Part shown: piece by piece, positions 1 to 9,020 of the stretch
How the letters are laid out: every line of letters starts with the position of its first letter
How positions within the stretch are numbered: position 1 is the stretch's first letter
From: Lachnospiraceae bacterium
GTDB lineage: Bacteria; Bacillota; Clostridia; Lachnospirales; Lachnospiraceae
Direction: 5' to 3'
Assembly (NCBI GenBank): GCA_019421365.1
Contig: JAHZFJ010000013.1
Location: forward strand, 55,059 to 119,058
Length of the DNA stretch: 64,000 nt
The notes under the pieces: model-generated
The model's input: the letters and a program-made list of their open reading frames with translations, nothing else
What the model was told of the DNA's origin: nothing
The model's database searches: none
Position numbers and translations under genes: made by a program

Positions 1-1142
1 ATAGCTACACAGAGCAAATTAATGCTTACTGTAATAGAATTAATGTTGTAGATGGCGGAACTCTTGTAACTGGTTTTAAGACAGCTTTGACTCGTATCAT
101 GAACCAGTACGCAAGAGAGCTTAATATATTGAAAGAAAAAGATGATAATTTTGACGGAAAAGATATTAGAAACGGTCTCGTTGCTATCATCTCAATCAAA
201 CATCCTGATCCACAGTTTGAAGGTCAGACAAAAACAAAATTAGGTAATACAGATGCCAAGAGTGCAGTTGAGGAAGTATTTACTCTAGAAGTTCAAAGAT
301 ATTTTGATAAGAACGTTGAAGTACTTCGCTCTATCCTAGAAAACTCATTAAAATCCTACCAAGCTAGACGTGCAGGTGATAAAGCAAGAAATGCTGTATT
401 AAAACAATTAGCTGATGTGGACACTAGAAGTAAGTTAGCTTCTTGTTCTTCAAAGAAACCAGAAGAATGTGAAGTATATATCGTCGAAGGTGATTCTGCC
501 GGTGGTACAGTTAAAACAGCCAGAAACCGTCGTACCCAAGCGGTTCTTCCACTTCGTGGTAAAATCCTTAACGTTGAAAAAGCTGCCCTTGAGAAGATCT
601 TAGTTAATAACGAAATTAAATCTATGATTGCTTCCTTTGGCTGCGGAATCGGTGACGATTTTGACATTAAAAAATTACGTTTTGACAAGATTATTATCTT
701 AACCGATGCCGACGTAGATGGTTCCCATATTAGTACCTTATTGCTTACCTTCTTCTATCGATTCATGCCAGAATTAATTCTAGAAGGAAAAGTATATCGT
801 GGACTACCACCACTATATAAAGTGGAGTATGAAGATACTACAAAGAAAACAAAGAAGAAAAAACAGTCTGAATATATATTTAATGATTTCGAATTAGAGA
901 AATTCCGTAAAAAACAAGGAATCAAGATTCTTAACTTACAACGTTACAAAGGTCTTGGTGAAATGGATGCAGAACAATTATGGGAAACAACACTTAATCC
1001 AGAAACTCGTATCCTAGCTCGTGTAGAAATCTCTGATACAGTTGAAGCAGACGAAATCACAACAACTCTTATGAGTAATAACGTACCACCTCGTCGTGCC
1101 TTCATAATGGAAGAAGCTAAATATGCTAAGGTTGATATCTAA
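1..1142 (+). CDS. parE: Type IIA topoisomerase subunit B (ParE-like), 5' truncated by window edge
   Basis: The ATP-binding subunit of a type II topoisomerase; it works with the ParC-like subunit downstream to pass DNA duplexes. The reading frame is already open at base 3 and reads GGTLVTGFKTALTR, a conserved GyrB/ParE stretch, so the ATG at 87 is internal and only the C-terminal 379 residues are present. The TOPRIM domain is clear: VEGDSAGG, then LPLRGKILNVEKA and the metal-binding DADVDG. The C-terminal QRYKGLGEM(D/N) motif is also present. I assign ParE rather than GyrB because the partner lacks a GyrA box; this is inference, and a second gyrase-like pair remains possible. The gene is separated from its partner by a 481-bp repeat-bearing spacer. 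Confidence 0.9.
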   Translation, partial: SYTEQINAYCNRINVVDGGTLVTGFKTALTRIMNQYARELNILKEKDDNFDGKDIRNGLVAIISIKHPDPQFEGQTKTKLGNTDAKSAVEEVFTLEVQRYFDKNVEVLRSILENSLKSYQARRAGDKARNAVLKQLADVDTRSKLASCSSKKPEECEVYIVEGDSAGGTVKTARNRRTQAVLPLRGKILNVEKAALEKILVNNEIKSMIASFGCGIGDDFDIKKLRFDKIIILTDADVDGSHISTLLLTFFYRFMPELILEGKVYRGLPPLYKVEYEDTTKKTKKKKQSEYIFNDFELEKFRKKQGIKILNLQRYKGLGEMDAEQLWETTLNPETRILARVEISDTVEADEITTTLMSNNVPPRRAFIMEEAKYAKVDI

Positions 1143-1160
1143 GGTAACTTTTACATTATT

Positions 1161-1279
1161 CAAACTTCGCACTTGAAGGTTTCGAGGGGTAGCTGATTGC
1201 TATAGTCAAGGAAAAACCCGCTCTCGCTTTGCTTCACACCATTACCTACTTTTAATAAAGTTTTTTGCTGTGAAGTTTG
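1161..1279. repeat. R3-like inverted repeat with long loop
   Basis: Arms CAAACTTCGCAC (1161-1172) and GCTGTGAAGTTTG (1267-1279) are imperfect inverted repeats enclosing about 95 bases. The arm sequence recurs as the inner hairpin of the element at 15655-15749, and the loop contains CCGCTCTCGCTT (about 1219-1230), which also occurs inside R2 elements near 7505 and, with changes, 18805. It lies just after the parE-like stop and could partly act as a transcription terminator. Confidence 0.5.
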
Positions 1280-1299
1280 AGTTACGTTACATCAAACTA

Positions 1300-1591
1300 G
1301 TCAATTACGAAACTCATCAAAAATTAGTTGCTTCTTGGGTAACATACTATAACTTAAAAACGATAGTGAATCAACTATAGTACTTCTTAGTGTGTGCTAA
1401 ATAACTTAGGAAGGCTAGGCATGGAAGCCGAGCCAGCCTGAGCTGAGGCAGGATGCCGAATCGATGGCGATTCCGCATCTATTGTACTAACTTTCTGTAC
1501 ACACATAGAAGTACTTAGGTGAGCAGCGTGTTTCTTGTTATAGTATGTTAACCAAGAAGCTTTGATAACGTAACAGAGTTTTGTAATTGAC
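1300..1591. repeat. R1 long hairpin repeat, copy A
   Basis: A 292-bp imperfect palindrome between the topoisomerase genes. Outer arms 1300-1315 and 1576-1591 match at 15 of 16 positions, and inner arms 1330-1353 and 1537-1560 match at 23 of 24. The apex holds a further stem-loop, GAATCG-ATGG-CGATTC near 1458-1473. The right half (about 1449-1560) has a second diverged copy at 46652-46760. No ORF lies inside. It ends about 30 bases before the parC-like start codon, so the transcript leader may include it. Whether it is a non-autonomous mobile element or a structured RNA cannot be decided from one genome. Confidence 0.75.
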
Positions 1592-1623
1592 TCTTAATAT
1601 CTAATTAAAGAAAGGAATTTATA

Positions 1624-3882
1624 ATGTCAAATAAATCTGATAATATTATACAATTGGACTTTGCCGAAGAGATGAAAAACTCGTATCGTGATTATGCAAT
1701 GAGTGTAATAATCTCTCGTGCCCTACCAGATGTCCGTGATGGTCTAAAGCCTGTACAACGTCGTATCCTATATGCAATGAACGAATTAGGATTAACTCCA
1801 GATAAACCACACCGTAAAAGTGCCCGTATCGTCGGTGATACAATGGGTAAATATCACCCTCATGGAGATAGTTCCATCTATGATGCCCTTGTTCATATGT
1901 CAGAGGATTACTCTCTTTCAGTTCCACTAGTTGATGGCCATGGAAACTTTGGTTCTATCGATGGTGACGGTGCCGCAGCAATGCGTTATACAGAAGCTAG
2001 ACTATCAGATGGGGCTATGACATTGTTAAACAACCTAGATAAAGGTCTTGTTCCGTTTGTACCAAACTTTGATAACAGTGAGAAAGAACCTAGCGTACTT
2101 CCAGCAATGTTACCAAATCTATTAATTAACGGAACAACAGGGATTGCAGTAGGTATGGCTACTAATATACCACCTCACAACCCAGGCGAAGTTATCGATG
2201 GCGTAATCGCATATATTGATAATCAAGATATCACCACTGAGAAGCTAATGAAATACATACCTGCTCCAGATTTTCCGACAGGTGGTACAATCATTAATCA
2301 AAGTGAGATGGCAAAAATCTATGCAACGGGTGAAGGCAAGATTAAATTGCGTGCCAAAACAGAGATTGAAGATGGTGATAATGGCCGTAAGAATATTGTA
2401 ATAACTCAAATTCCTTATACTGTAGCAGGTAATAAAACCAAATTAGTAGAAACATTAGCAGGATTAATGAAGGACAAAGTCTTTGATGAAATCTATGACG
2501 TACGTGATGAGTCTTCAAAAGAAGGTATTCGTATCGTTATTGAAGTAAAGAAAGACCGTAATATTCAAAATCTATTGAATGGTTTATATAAAAAATCAGC
2601 ACTTGAAGATACCTATGGTGTTAATCTACTAGCGGTTAAAGAACAACAACCAATCATATTCAATCTTCCAACTTTAATTGGAGAATTCGTAACATTCCAA
2701 GAAGAGTTATACACAAAAGAGTATCAACATCTTCTTGAAAAGTCACAAAATAGACTTGAAATTGTGGATGGTTTAATTAAAGCCACTGACGTTATTGATT
2801 TGATCATAGAGATTCTACGTGGAAGTAGTTCCATCAAGCAAGCAAAAGGCTGTTTAATAACAGGTGATACAACTGATATTAATTTCAAAACAAAAGCTAG
2901 TGAGAAAGAGGCTAAGACATTATCCTTCACAGAACGTCAGGCAGATGCAATTCTTGCCATGCCACTTAGTAAATTAATCGGATTAGAGATTCTTAAACTG
3001 CACGAAGAAAATAATACTCTTCTTGCTAATATTGCAGAATATCAAAGGGTGCTCTCTGATAAGAACGCTCTCTTTGCTGTAATCAAAGCTAGATTAAAGG
3101 CTTATAAAAAGACTTTTACCATACCTAGACGCACTATGCTTGAAAACACTGAGAATACGGGATATGTGGAAGAATTTAAAGAAGAAGATATCTACGTACT
3201 AATTGATAAATTCGGATACACCAAATCTCTAGATTCTGCAAGTTATACCCGCGCTTCTGAAGAAACCCTAAAAGAATACGCTCATATTATTCAGATGAAG
3301 AATACCGATAAACTTTGCTTATTTACAGCACAAGGTAACATGTTCCAAATCAAGGCAAGCGCGATTCCAAAGGGTAAAACAAAGGATAAAGGTGCTCTTA
3401 TTCAGACTTTATGCAAGGTAGATAAGGAAGACATTTTACTATATACTTCATTTGAAGAATTATTTGAATCACAACTATTATTTACAACAAAGAACGGTTT
3501 CATAAAGCAAGTCTCTGGGGCTGAATTTGAAACTAACCGTTCTACTATTGCTTCTACAAAACTAGATGCTGACGATGCTTTGGTATCAATCACTGTTTTA
3601 ACTGCACATGATATATTATCAAAATCTATGAAGGTTATCTTATTAACTGAAAAAGGTGCTTCACTAGGTTTCCTACTTGAAGAGGTTTCCGAACTCAAGA
3701 AATCAAGCCGCGGGGTCAAAGCAATTGCTCTAGATAGTAACGATTATGTTGTATTTGCAACCGCTCAAGATTCTAATTTGGAATCCTTCACTTATAATAA
3801 CAAAACGCTAAGTGCGAAAAAAGTCCGTACACGTAAGCGTGGGCAAAAAGGTCAAAAAGCTAATCTAGACCTAGCTGAATAG
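1624..3882 (+). CDS. parC: Type IIA topoisomerase subunit A (ParC-like)
   Basis: The DNA-cleaving subunit of a type II topoisomerase, 752 residues. The N-terminal breakage-reunion domain shows PDVRDGLKPVQRRILYAM, the helix HPHGDSSIYDAL (residues 78-89, the quinolone-resistance region with Ser83 and Asp87 in the drug-sensitive form) and RYTEARL with the catalytic Tyr122. The C-terminal third contains beta-pinwheel blades, but I find no GyrA-box (QRRGGKG type), and the protein is shorter than typical GyrA, so ParC is favoured over GyrA. The ATG follows an AAAGGAA ribosome site. The C-terminus is basic (KKVRTRKRGQKGQK), consistent with DNA wrapping. Confidence 0.92.
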   Translation: MSNKSDNIIQLDFAEEMKNSYRDYAMSVIISRALPDVRDGLKPVQRRILYAMNELGLTPDKPHRKSARIVGDTMGKYHPHGDSSIYDALVHMSEDYSLSVPLVDGHGNFGSIDGDGAAAMRYTEARLSDGAMTLLNNLDKGLVPFVPNFDNSEKEPSVLPAMLPNLLINGTTGIAVGMATNIPPHNPGEVIDGVIAYIDNQDITTEKLMKYIPAPDFPTGGTIINQSEMAKIYATGEGKIKLRAKTEIEDGDNGRKNIVITQIPYTVAGNKTKLVETLAGLMKDKVFDEIYDVRDESSKEGIRIVIEVKKDRNIQNLLNGLYKKSALEDTYGVNLLAVKEQQPIIFNLPTLIGEFVTFQEELYTKEYQHLLEKSQNRLEIVDGLIKATDVIDLIIEILRGSSSIKQAKGCLITGDTTDINFKTKASEKEAKTLSFTERQADAILAMPLSKLIGLEILKLHEENNTLLANIAEYQRVLSDKNALFAVIKARLKAYKKTFTIPRRTMLENTENTGYVEEFKEEDIYVLIDKFGYTKSLDSASYTRASEETLKEYAHIIQMKNTDKLCLFTAQGNMFQIKASAIPKGKTKDKGALIQTLCKVDKEDILLYTSFEELFESQLLFTTKNGFIKQVSGAEFETNRSTIASTKLDADDALVSITVLTAHDILSKSMKVILLTEKGASLGFLLEEVSELKKSSRGVKAIALDSNDYVVFATAQDSNLESFTYNNKTLSAKKVRTRKRGQKGQKANLDLAE

Positions 3883-3951
3883 ACTAATTCTAACTGTACT
3901 CATATAAATACCTATTTTTTCATATATTATATAAAAAAATCAGGTGTGTAT

Positions 3952-4959
3952 ATGAGTACAACTATTTTATCTATTGATGGTGGCGGAATGAAAGGAATCG
4001 TATCTGCACTGGTATTAATTGAATTAGAAGATATCATTAAAAAATACACTGGGGCAGATAAAGTTTATCTAGTCGATTACTTTGACCTTATTGCTGGAAC
4101 AAGTACAGGTTCTATCTTAGCTGCATTGTTGTTATGCCCGAATGATTGTAACGGCCCTAAATATACAGCTTCTGATGCATTAAACCTGTATCTGACTAAA
4201 GGAAAAACTATGTTCCAGACAAATCCCTTACATAAAATTCGTACTTTAGGCGGACTAATCGGTCCTAAGTACAAGAACAAAGCACTAACAGCTGAACTAA
4301 ATTCATACTTTGGTTCCGTAAAAACTGCCGACCTACTTAAGCCATGCTTACTGACATCATACGATATGACTACTAGAGATTCCCTCTTCTTCAACTCCTT
4401 ATCTAGCATGAAATCTGAAGATCGCAATTATAATCTAGCGGATGCTGTACTTGCTTCCACAGCTGCCCCTACCTTCTTTCCCCCTAGCTGTACAAAGTCA
4501 TATAATTCCTGTCAGGATTGTCTAGTAGATGGCGGGGTATTTGCAAACAATCCTTCTCTATGTGCACTTATTGAAGCGTTAAAGCTAGAACGTACTAAGA
4601 ACATTAATGATACCATGGTCCTTTCTATCGGTAATGTATATAGTGCAAAATCATATGATTACAATAAAGTAAAACATTGGGGTGCCATCAATTGGGCCTT
4701 TCCAATCCTAGATATCTTAATGGATGCCAGTGAACAAACAGTTGATTATCAATTAAATAAATTATACTCTACTCTAGGTGTTTCAAATCAATATTTACGA
4801 GTGGTGGCTAATGTGAAAGAAAATGTTCCCGCAATGGATAGCACTTCCCCGGAAGCAATTAAGCGCCTTGTTGAAATCGGTAAAGAGTTAGTTAAGAAAA
4901 GACATAGAGATCTAGAACGTTATGCCCGAATGTTGATTGATAATAAGAGGAAGAACTGA
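3952..4959 (+). CDS. Patatin-like phospholipase
   Basis: A predicted cytosolic lipid acyl hydrolase of the patatin family, about 335 residues. The oxyanion-hole motif GGGMKG is at residues 10-15, the nucleophile elbow GTSTG at 49-53 (Ser51), and the catalytic Asp in DGG near residue 193, so the Ser-Asp dyad is complete. No signal peptide is visible. The ATG at 3952 is preferred over an in-frame GTG six bases upstream because AGGTG lies at a suitable distance from it. It sits 69 bases after parC and may be co-transcribed. The substrate is unknown; it is not next to a nucleotidyltransferase, so an anti-phage CapV role is not supported. Confidence 0.85.
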   Translation: MSTTILSIDGGGMKGIVSALVLIELEDIIKKYTGADKVYLVDYFDLIAGTSTGSILAALLLCPNDCNGPKYTASDALNLYLTKGKTMFQTNPLHKIRTLGGLIGPKYKNKALTAELNSYFGSVKTADLLKPCLLTSYDMTTRDSLFFNSLSSMKSEDRNYNLADAVLASTAAPTFFPPSCTKSYNSCQDCLVDGGVFANNPSLCALIEALKLERTKNINDTMVLSIGNVYSAKSYDYNKVKHWGAINWAFPILDILMDASEQTVDYQLNKLYSTLGVSNQYLRVVANVKENVPAMDSTSPEAIKRLVEIGKELVKKRHRDLERYARMLIDNKRKN

Positions 4960-5041
4960 TATAAGAAATTTGAATCAGGTCTGTGAATGTGCTATTAACC
5001 AAGCAAACTTTTTGGGCGGCTTTTGCCCCCCTAATCCTAAA

Positions 5042-5079
5042 AAGAAAGTGCAAAAACTTATAAGCAATTGCACTTTCTT
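5042..5079. terminator. Bidirectional intrinsic terminator, patatin / nadC
   Basis: Perfect 12-bp arms (5042-5053 and 5068-5079) with a 14-base loop; A-rich on the left and T-rich on the right. It separates the convergent patatin gene (plus) and nad operon (minus). Confidence 0.75.
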
Positions 5080-5141
5080 ATTTGTATTAAATACCGTTTT
5101 CTATACTGGAAGAATCAACGTGTTGTCGCCTAGCCACATGT

Positions 5142-5999
5142 TTACTCCACAGGTTTAAGATTCTTAAGAGACAAATCTATAATTGGCGCTGAATGTGTTA
5201 GTGCACCTGAAGATACGAAATCAACTCCTATTTCTGCAATTTCACGAAGACGTTCTTTTGTGACATTTCCAGAGCATTCTGTCTGTGCTTTATCACCTAT
5301 CATCTCAACCGCTTTTTTCATGGTTTCATTATCCATATTATCTAGCATAATAATATCCGCACCGGCATCAATAGCTTCTGCAACCATATCTAGGTTTTCT
5401 ACCTCTACTTCAATCTTACGAACAAACGGCGCATATTCTTTTGCCATCTTCACTGCATTCCTAACACTACCTGCAGCACCAATATGATTATCCTTCAATA
5501 AAACACCATCGGATAAGTTATATCTATGATTAGCTCCTCCACCTACACGTACCGCATATTTCTCAAAAGGGCGCATATTAGGCGTTGTCTTTCTAGTATC
5601 TAAAAGTGTTGTTTTATACCCTTCTAATTCTTTTACATACTCACTAGTATACGTAGCAATTCCACTCATTCTTTGAAGATAATTAAGTGCTGTTCTTTCT
5701 CCTGATAATAAAACTCGTATATCACCTATTACCGTTCCAATTAAGTCGCCTTTCTTCACAACATCTCCATCTTGATAAGTTGTTTCAAAGATCACCTCAC
5801 TATCAAGTAATTCGAACACTCTAGCAAATACAGGCAGGCCACAAATTACACCATCTTCTTTACAGATTAGCTGAGCACTTCCCTTTTTATATGTCTTCAT
5901 AACAGAATTCGTTGTTACATCTTCGCTTGTTATGTCTTCTTTCAAAGCATTCTTAAGATACTCATCAATATTAATATGCATTGTTACACCATCTAACAT
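5142..5999 (-). CDS. nadC: Nicotinate-nucleotide pyrophosphorylase (quinolinate phosphoribosyltransferase)
   Basis: Converts quinolinate and PRPP to nicotinate mononucleotide, the third step of de novo NAD synthesis. The family core is intact: DTRKTTPNMR, then GGGANHRYNLSDGVLLKDNH, with LDNM and the TECSGN loop near the end binding phosphate. About 285 residues, the normal length. The longer open frame to 6071 runs well into nadB and is unlikely. I favour the ATG at 5999, which follows GAGAGGATGAG; the ATG at 5981 (MHINIDEYLKNAL) is a good alternative. It overlaps nadB by up to 29 bases, indicating translational coupling in a nadA-nadB-nadC operon. Confidence 0.93.
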   Translation of the reverse strand: MLDGVTMHINIDEYLKNALKEDITSEDVTTNSVMKTYKKGSAQLICKEDGVICGLPVFARVFELLDSEVIFETTYQDGDVVKKGDLIGTVIGDIRVLLSGERTALNYLQRMSGIATYTSEYVKELEGYKTTLLDTRKTTPNMRPFEKYAVRVGGGANHRYNLSDGVLLKDNHIGAAGSVRNAVKMAKEYAPFVRKIEVEVENLDMVAEAIDAGADIIMLDNMDNETMKKAVEMIGDKAQTECSGNVTKERLREIAEIGVDFVSSGALTHSAPIIDLSLKNLKPVE

Positions 6000-7380
6000 A
6001 GAATGTCTCATCCTCTCGTTTAATTTCTTTCCATATAAGCTGTCTGAATAATTCATTTCGTTTATGATCATCTATTACCTGAGTCTCTACCATTTTCTTT
6101 GATTCCTGTAAATGAAACTCTACATTATTTTCTATTGTTAATCTCCCCGTTTGAGCAGCTGCAAGTCCATGTAGATATTGCATCTGTCTATTCTCCTCAC
6201 TATTAAACTTCTCTACAATCTTGGCTGCAGCTCTCCCTGCAAACACAAGGCTTTCTAATAAAGAATTACTCGCCAAACGATTTGCACCATGTACGCCATT
6301 ACATGCAGTTTCACCAACTGCATATAGATTCTTTAATGTGGTTGCACCCTCTGTATCTACCTTAATCCCCCCCATAAGGTAATGTTGCGCTGGAGCTACT
6401 GGTATTGGTTCTTTGGTCAAATCATACCCTTCTTCTAAACATTTCTGATAAATATTAGGGAATCTCTTTATAATCATATCAGCTGGTAGATGAGAGAGAT
6501 TCAGATAAACATGATCCGTCCCCTCTTTTTCCATTACTTCCTTAATCGCAGCGGCTACAACATCCCTGGGTAACAATTCATTAACGAAACGCTCCCCTTT
6601 ACTATTCAGTAGAACTCCGCCTTCCCCACGTAAGGATTCTGATATTAAGAATTTACGGCCCTTTTTCTTCGTGTACAACGCAGTCGGATGAATCTGTATA
6701 TAATGTATATCTTGCAATTCCACATTATGTCGTAGTGCAAGAGCGAAACTGTCTCCTGTAATATGGGCAAAATTCGTGGAGTTCTGAAACAGTCCCCCTA
6801 TTCCTCCTGTAGCTAATATTACAGTATCTGCATAGACATTTTTAATATCACCTGTAGACTCCTCAATTACAATTCCCTCGCAAAGGGATAGTGGGTCACC
6901 ACTCGAAATCAAATCTATCATTGTGGTGTATTCCATTATTTCAATATTGCTGCGGCTTTGCACTTGCATAATTAACTTGCTGGTAATTTCCTTCCCAGTC
7001 ATATCATCATGACGAAGAATACGATATGTAGAATGTGCGCCTTCTCTCGTGTATGCAAAACTACCATCTTCATAGCAATCAAATTCTACGCCATAGTCTA
7101 ATAACTTATGAATGATTGCTCTTGATGATTCAATCATGACATGCACTGATTCTTTATTATTCTCATAATGTCCTGCACGCATCGTATCTTCAAAATATGA
7201 TGCATAATCCGAATCATCTTTTAATACTGATATTCCACCTTGTGCAAGGTAAGAATCGCTATTTTCTATAGCATCTTTAGTTATCATTAAAATCTGCATA
7301 TCTTCTGGTAGTGAAAGGGCAGCAAACAGCCCTGCAGCACCAGTTCCAACAACTATAACTTGATATCTATTCTGCAACAT
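5971..7380 (-). CDS. nadB: L-aspartate oxidase
   Basis: FAD-dependent oxidase giving iminoaspartate, which NadA condenses with dihydroxyacetone phosphate. An N-terminal Rossmann motif GTGAAG (near residue 12), SYLAQGGISV, HDDMTG and the C-terminal GETACNGVHGANRLASNS identify the succinate dehydrogenase/fumarate reductase flavoprotein family and NadB within it. About 469 residues, slightly shorter than the E. coli enzyme, suggesting a trimmed helical C-terminal domain. The ATG at 7380 is spaced correctly from AAAGGAG; the ATG at 7392 would sit only one base from it. In an anaerobe the electron acceptor is probably fumarate rather than O2 (family knowledge). A repeat element separates it from nadA. 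Confidence 0.93.
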   Translation of the reverse strand: MLQNRYQVIVVGTGAAGLFAALSLPEDMQILMITKDAIENSDSYLAQGGISVLKDDSDYASYFEDTMRAGHYENNKESVHVMIESSRAIIHKLLDYGVEFDCYEDGSFAYTREGAHSTYRILRHDDMTGKEITSKLIMQVQSRSNIEIMEYTTMIDLISSGDPLSLCEGIVIEESTGDIKNVYADTVILATGGIGGLFQNSTNFAHITGDSFALALRHNVELQDIHYIQIHPTALYTKKKGRKFLISESLRGEGGVLLNSKGERFVNELLPRDVVAAAIKEVMEKEGTDHVYLNLSHLPADMIIKRFPNIYQKCLEEGYDLTKEPIPVAPAQHYLMGGIKVDTEGATTLKNLYAVGETACNGVHGANRLASNSLLESLVFAGRAAAKIVEKFNSEENRQMQYLHGLAAAQTGRLTIENNVEFHLQESKKMVETQVIDDHKRNELFRQLIWKEIKREDETFYVRWCNNAY

Positions 7381-7418
7381 ATTATATGTCATACTCCTTT
7401 CGGACTTTATCTAATATA

Positions 7419-7677
7419 GAGTGTCAAAACCCTTTTTATATTTCGATTCGTCAATTTGCACAATTTATCATCAGTATGTGATGAAAAACATAGTTTAATC
7501 GCAACCCGCTCTCGCTTGGATGAAGTTCGTAGTGGTACGTAAGGCTCTAGAATACAGAGCCTTACGTACCAACGACTTCATACAGTTGCTCATCAAACTA
7601 TGTTCTACATCACATTAGTCAAAGTTCGAATGTGCAAATTGACGAAGGTAAGTTTTTTGGAAGGGTTTTGACTCCCG
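7419..7677. repeat. R2 nested palindromic repeat, copy a (between nadA and nadB)
   Basis: A 259-bp element built of nested inverted repeats. Outer arms GTGTCAAAACCCTT / AAGGGTTTTGAC (about 7421-7434 and 7661-7672); second arms CGTCAATTTGCACA / TGTGCAAATTGACG (7449-7462 and 7631-7644); an inner arm around CATAGTTT; and an apex stem of 15 perfect base pairs, GGTACGTAAGGCTCT / AGAGCCTTACGTACC. The same order of arms recurs at 18711-18972 and, without the apex, at 21774-21924. It fills the 348-bp gap between nadA and nadB. No ORF is inside. Confidence 0.85.
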
Positions 7678-7728
7678 AATCTGATATTACCAATAAACTC
7701 TGAGGTCAAACGGTCTCTTCGGTAGTTA

Positions 7729-8634
7729 TTACGATAACTTAAGCATTCTATCTAGTGGAGCTTTCGCTTTATCTGCTTTCTCAGAATCCAGTTCAATAAC
7801 CGGGGACATCTCCATAAGGCAACGAACTACTTTATCTAATGTGATTAATTTCATGTTCGGGCAAAATTGTCTATGTCCAACTGAATAGAATCGTTTGTCT
7901 GGGTTCTTCTTATTCAATTCATAGAATACTCCCATCTCTGTACAGATAAGGAATTCTTTGGCCTCACTATTCGTTGCATAATCAATAATTCCTGATGTAC
8001 TACCAATATAGTCGGCCAATTCAAGAACTTCTAATTTACATTCTGGATGCACAAGAACTTTTGCATCTGGCCTTGCTTCCTTCGCCTTTTTCACGTTCTC
8101 GGCAGTTATACTTGTATGTACATGACAAAAACCATCATTAAAGATAAAATTCTTCTCAGGTAATTTACTGGCTATATATCTTCCAAGATGTTCATCAGGA
8201 ATAAAGAAAATATTTTTATTCGGTAATGAACTAACAATCTTCATTGCATTGGCTGAAGTAACACATACATCCGCATATTGTTTTAATTCTGCTGTGGAAT
8301 TAATATAGCATACTACTGCTACATCCTCATATTCTTCTCGAACTTTCTTAATTCTGTCTATATCAACCATATGTGCCATTGGGCAATCTGCGTTTTTATC
8401 AGGTATAACAACCGTTTTTTCAGGATTTAATAATTTAGCACTTTCGCCCATGAAGTGCACGCCACAAAAGCAAATGGTTTTTTCTTTTACTGTAGTTGCC
8501 ACCTTACTCAGATAATAAGAGTCTCCTATATAATCTGCAACAGCTTGAACCTCATCACTTACATAATAATGTGCCAATATAACTGCATCTTTTTCTTTCT
8601 TTAATATTCTTAACTGATTCACTAACTCTTCCAT
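7729..8634 (-). CDS. nadA: Quinolinate synthase
   Basis: 4Fe-4S enzyme that makes quinolinate from iminoaspartate and dihydroxyacetone phosphate. About 301 residues, the short clostridial/Thermotoga-type form. Three cysteines with the spacing expected for the cluster ligands are Cys84 (NADCPMA), Cys170 (GFCHVH) and Cys258 (RQFCPNM). AHYYVSDEVQ near residue 21 and GESAKLLNPEK are family motifs. I chose the ATG at 8634 (MEELVNQ), preceded by GGAAG five bases upstream; two ATG codons further upstream would extend it by up to seven residues. First gene of the nad operon, with its own promoter and a candidate repressor site upstream. Confidence 0.93.
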   Translation of the reverse strand: MEELVNQLRILKKEKDAVILAHYYVSDEVQAVADYIGDSYYLSKVATTVKEKTICFCGVHFMGESAKLLNPEKTVVIPDKNADCPMAHMVDIDRIKKVREEYEDVAVVCYINSTAELKQYADVCVTSANAMKIVSSLPNKNIFFIPDEHLGRYIASKLPEKNFIFNDGFCHVHTSITAENVKKAKEARPDAKVLVHPECKLEVLELADYIGSTSGIIDYATNSEAKEFLICTEMGVFYELNKKNPDKRFYSVGHRQFCPNMKLITLDKVVRCLMEMSPVIELDSEKADKAKAPLDRMLKLS

Positions 8635-8776
8635 ACTTACTTCCATGCATATCATAAACCAGCATGTGTTGCTGTTAAAATAAATAGGTTGAAATAAAGC
8701 AATGCATGGCTCCCTTCATAATATTTGAATTCTTTCAACCTCGCTTCTGCATAAATCTTTTAATTCTTTAACACGT

Positions 8777-8805
8777 ATTGTTACACATTATCATCGTTTT
8801 GTCAA
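8777..8805 (-). promoter_or_regulatory. nadA promoter
   Basis: On the minus strand, a consensus -35 TTGACA (8800-8805), a 17-base spacer and a weak -10 AACAAT (8777-8782), about 140 bases before the nadA start. Confidence 0.55.
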
Positions 8806-8830
8806 GATAGCTGTCTTGTCACCTGTAAGC
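8801..8830. promoter_or_regulatory. Candidate NAD-biosynthesis repressor (NiaR-like) operator
   Basis: Overlapping the nadA -35, the minus strand reads ACAGGTGACAAGACAGCT. Half-sites ACAGGTG and a nearby GACAGCT, with the complement TGTCTTGTC, resemble the ACAGGTGT/GACACCTGT type operators I associate with NiaR in Firmicutes nad operons. The match is by eye from memory of the motif; no niaR gene is in the window. Confidence 0.35.
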
Positions 8831-9020
8831 ATTGTCTATATAAGAAATTAAAGACATGCTTTGGTAATCACACTCAACTTCTAGTAACAACGAATATTTT
8901 TAATTAGATAGTGGAAACTAATAATGATAATAAAATAAATAGCGATTATTATCTAATTGAAAAACTCTTCTCCATTACAAAGAGTTTCTCAACTGTCTAA
9001 ATAGAAAGGAAATGAATGAG

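Noticed and set aside
356..688. 110-residue minus-strand open frame inside the parE-like gene
   Set aside because: Lies wholly antisense to a strongly conserved gene; no ribosome site or family match.
3402..3719. Minus-strand open frame within the parC-like gene
   Set aside because: Shadow of the conserved coding sequence.
3952..4959. Patatin as CapV effector of a CBASS anti-phage system
   Set aside because: No nucleotidyltransferase, E1/E2 or JAB genes are nearby; neighbours are parC and nadC.
4937..5158. Plus-strand open frame downstream of the patatin gene
   Set aside because: Overlaps the patatin end and a terminator; not protein-like.
7419..7677. R2 element considered as an ordinary rho-independent terminator
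   Set aside because: Much longer than a terminator, has nested arms, no T-tract, and recurs with the same plan elsewhere.
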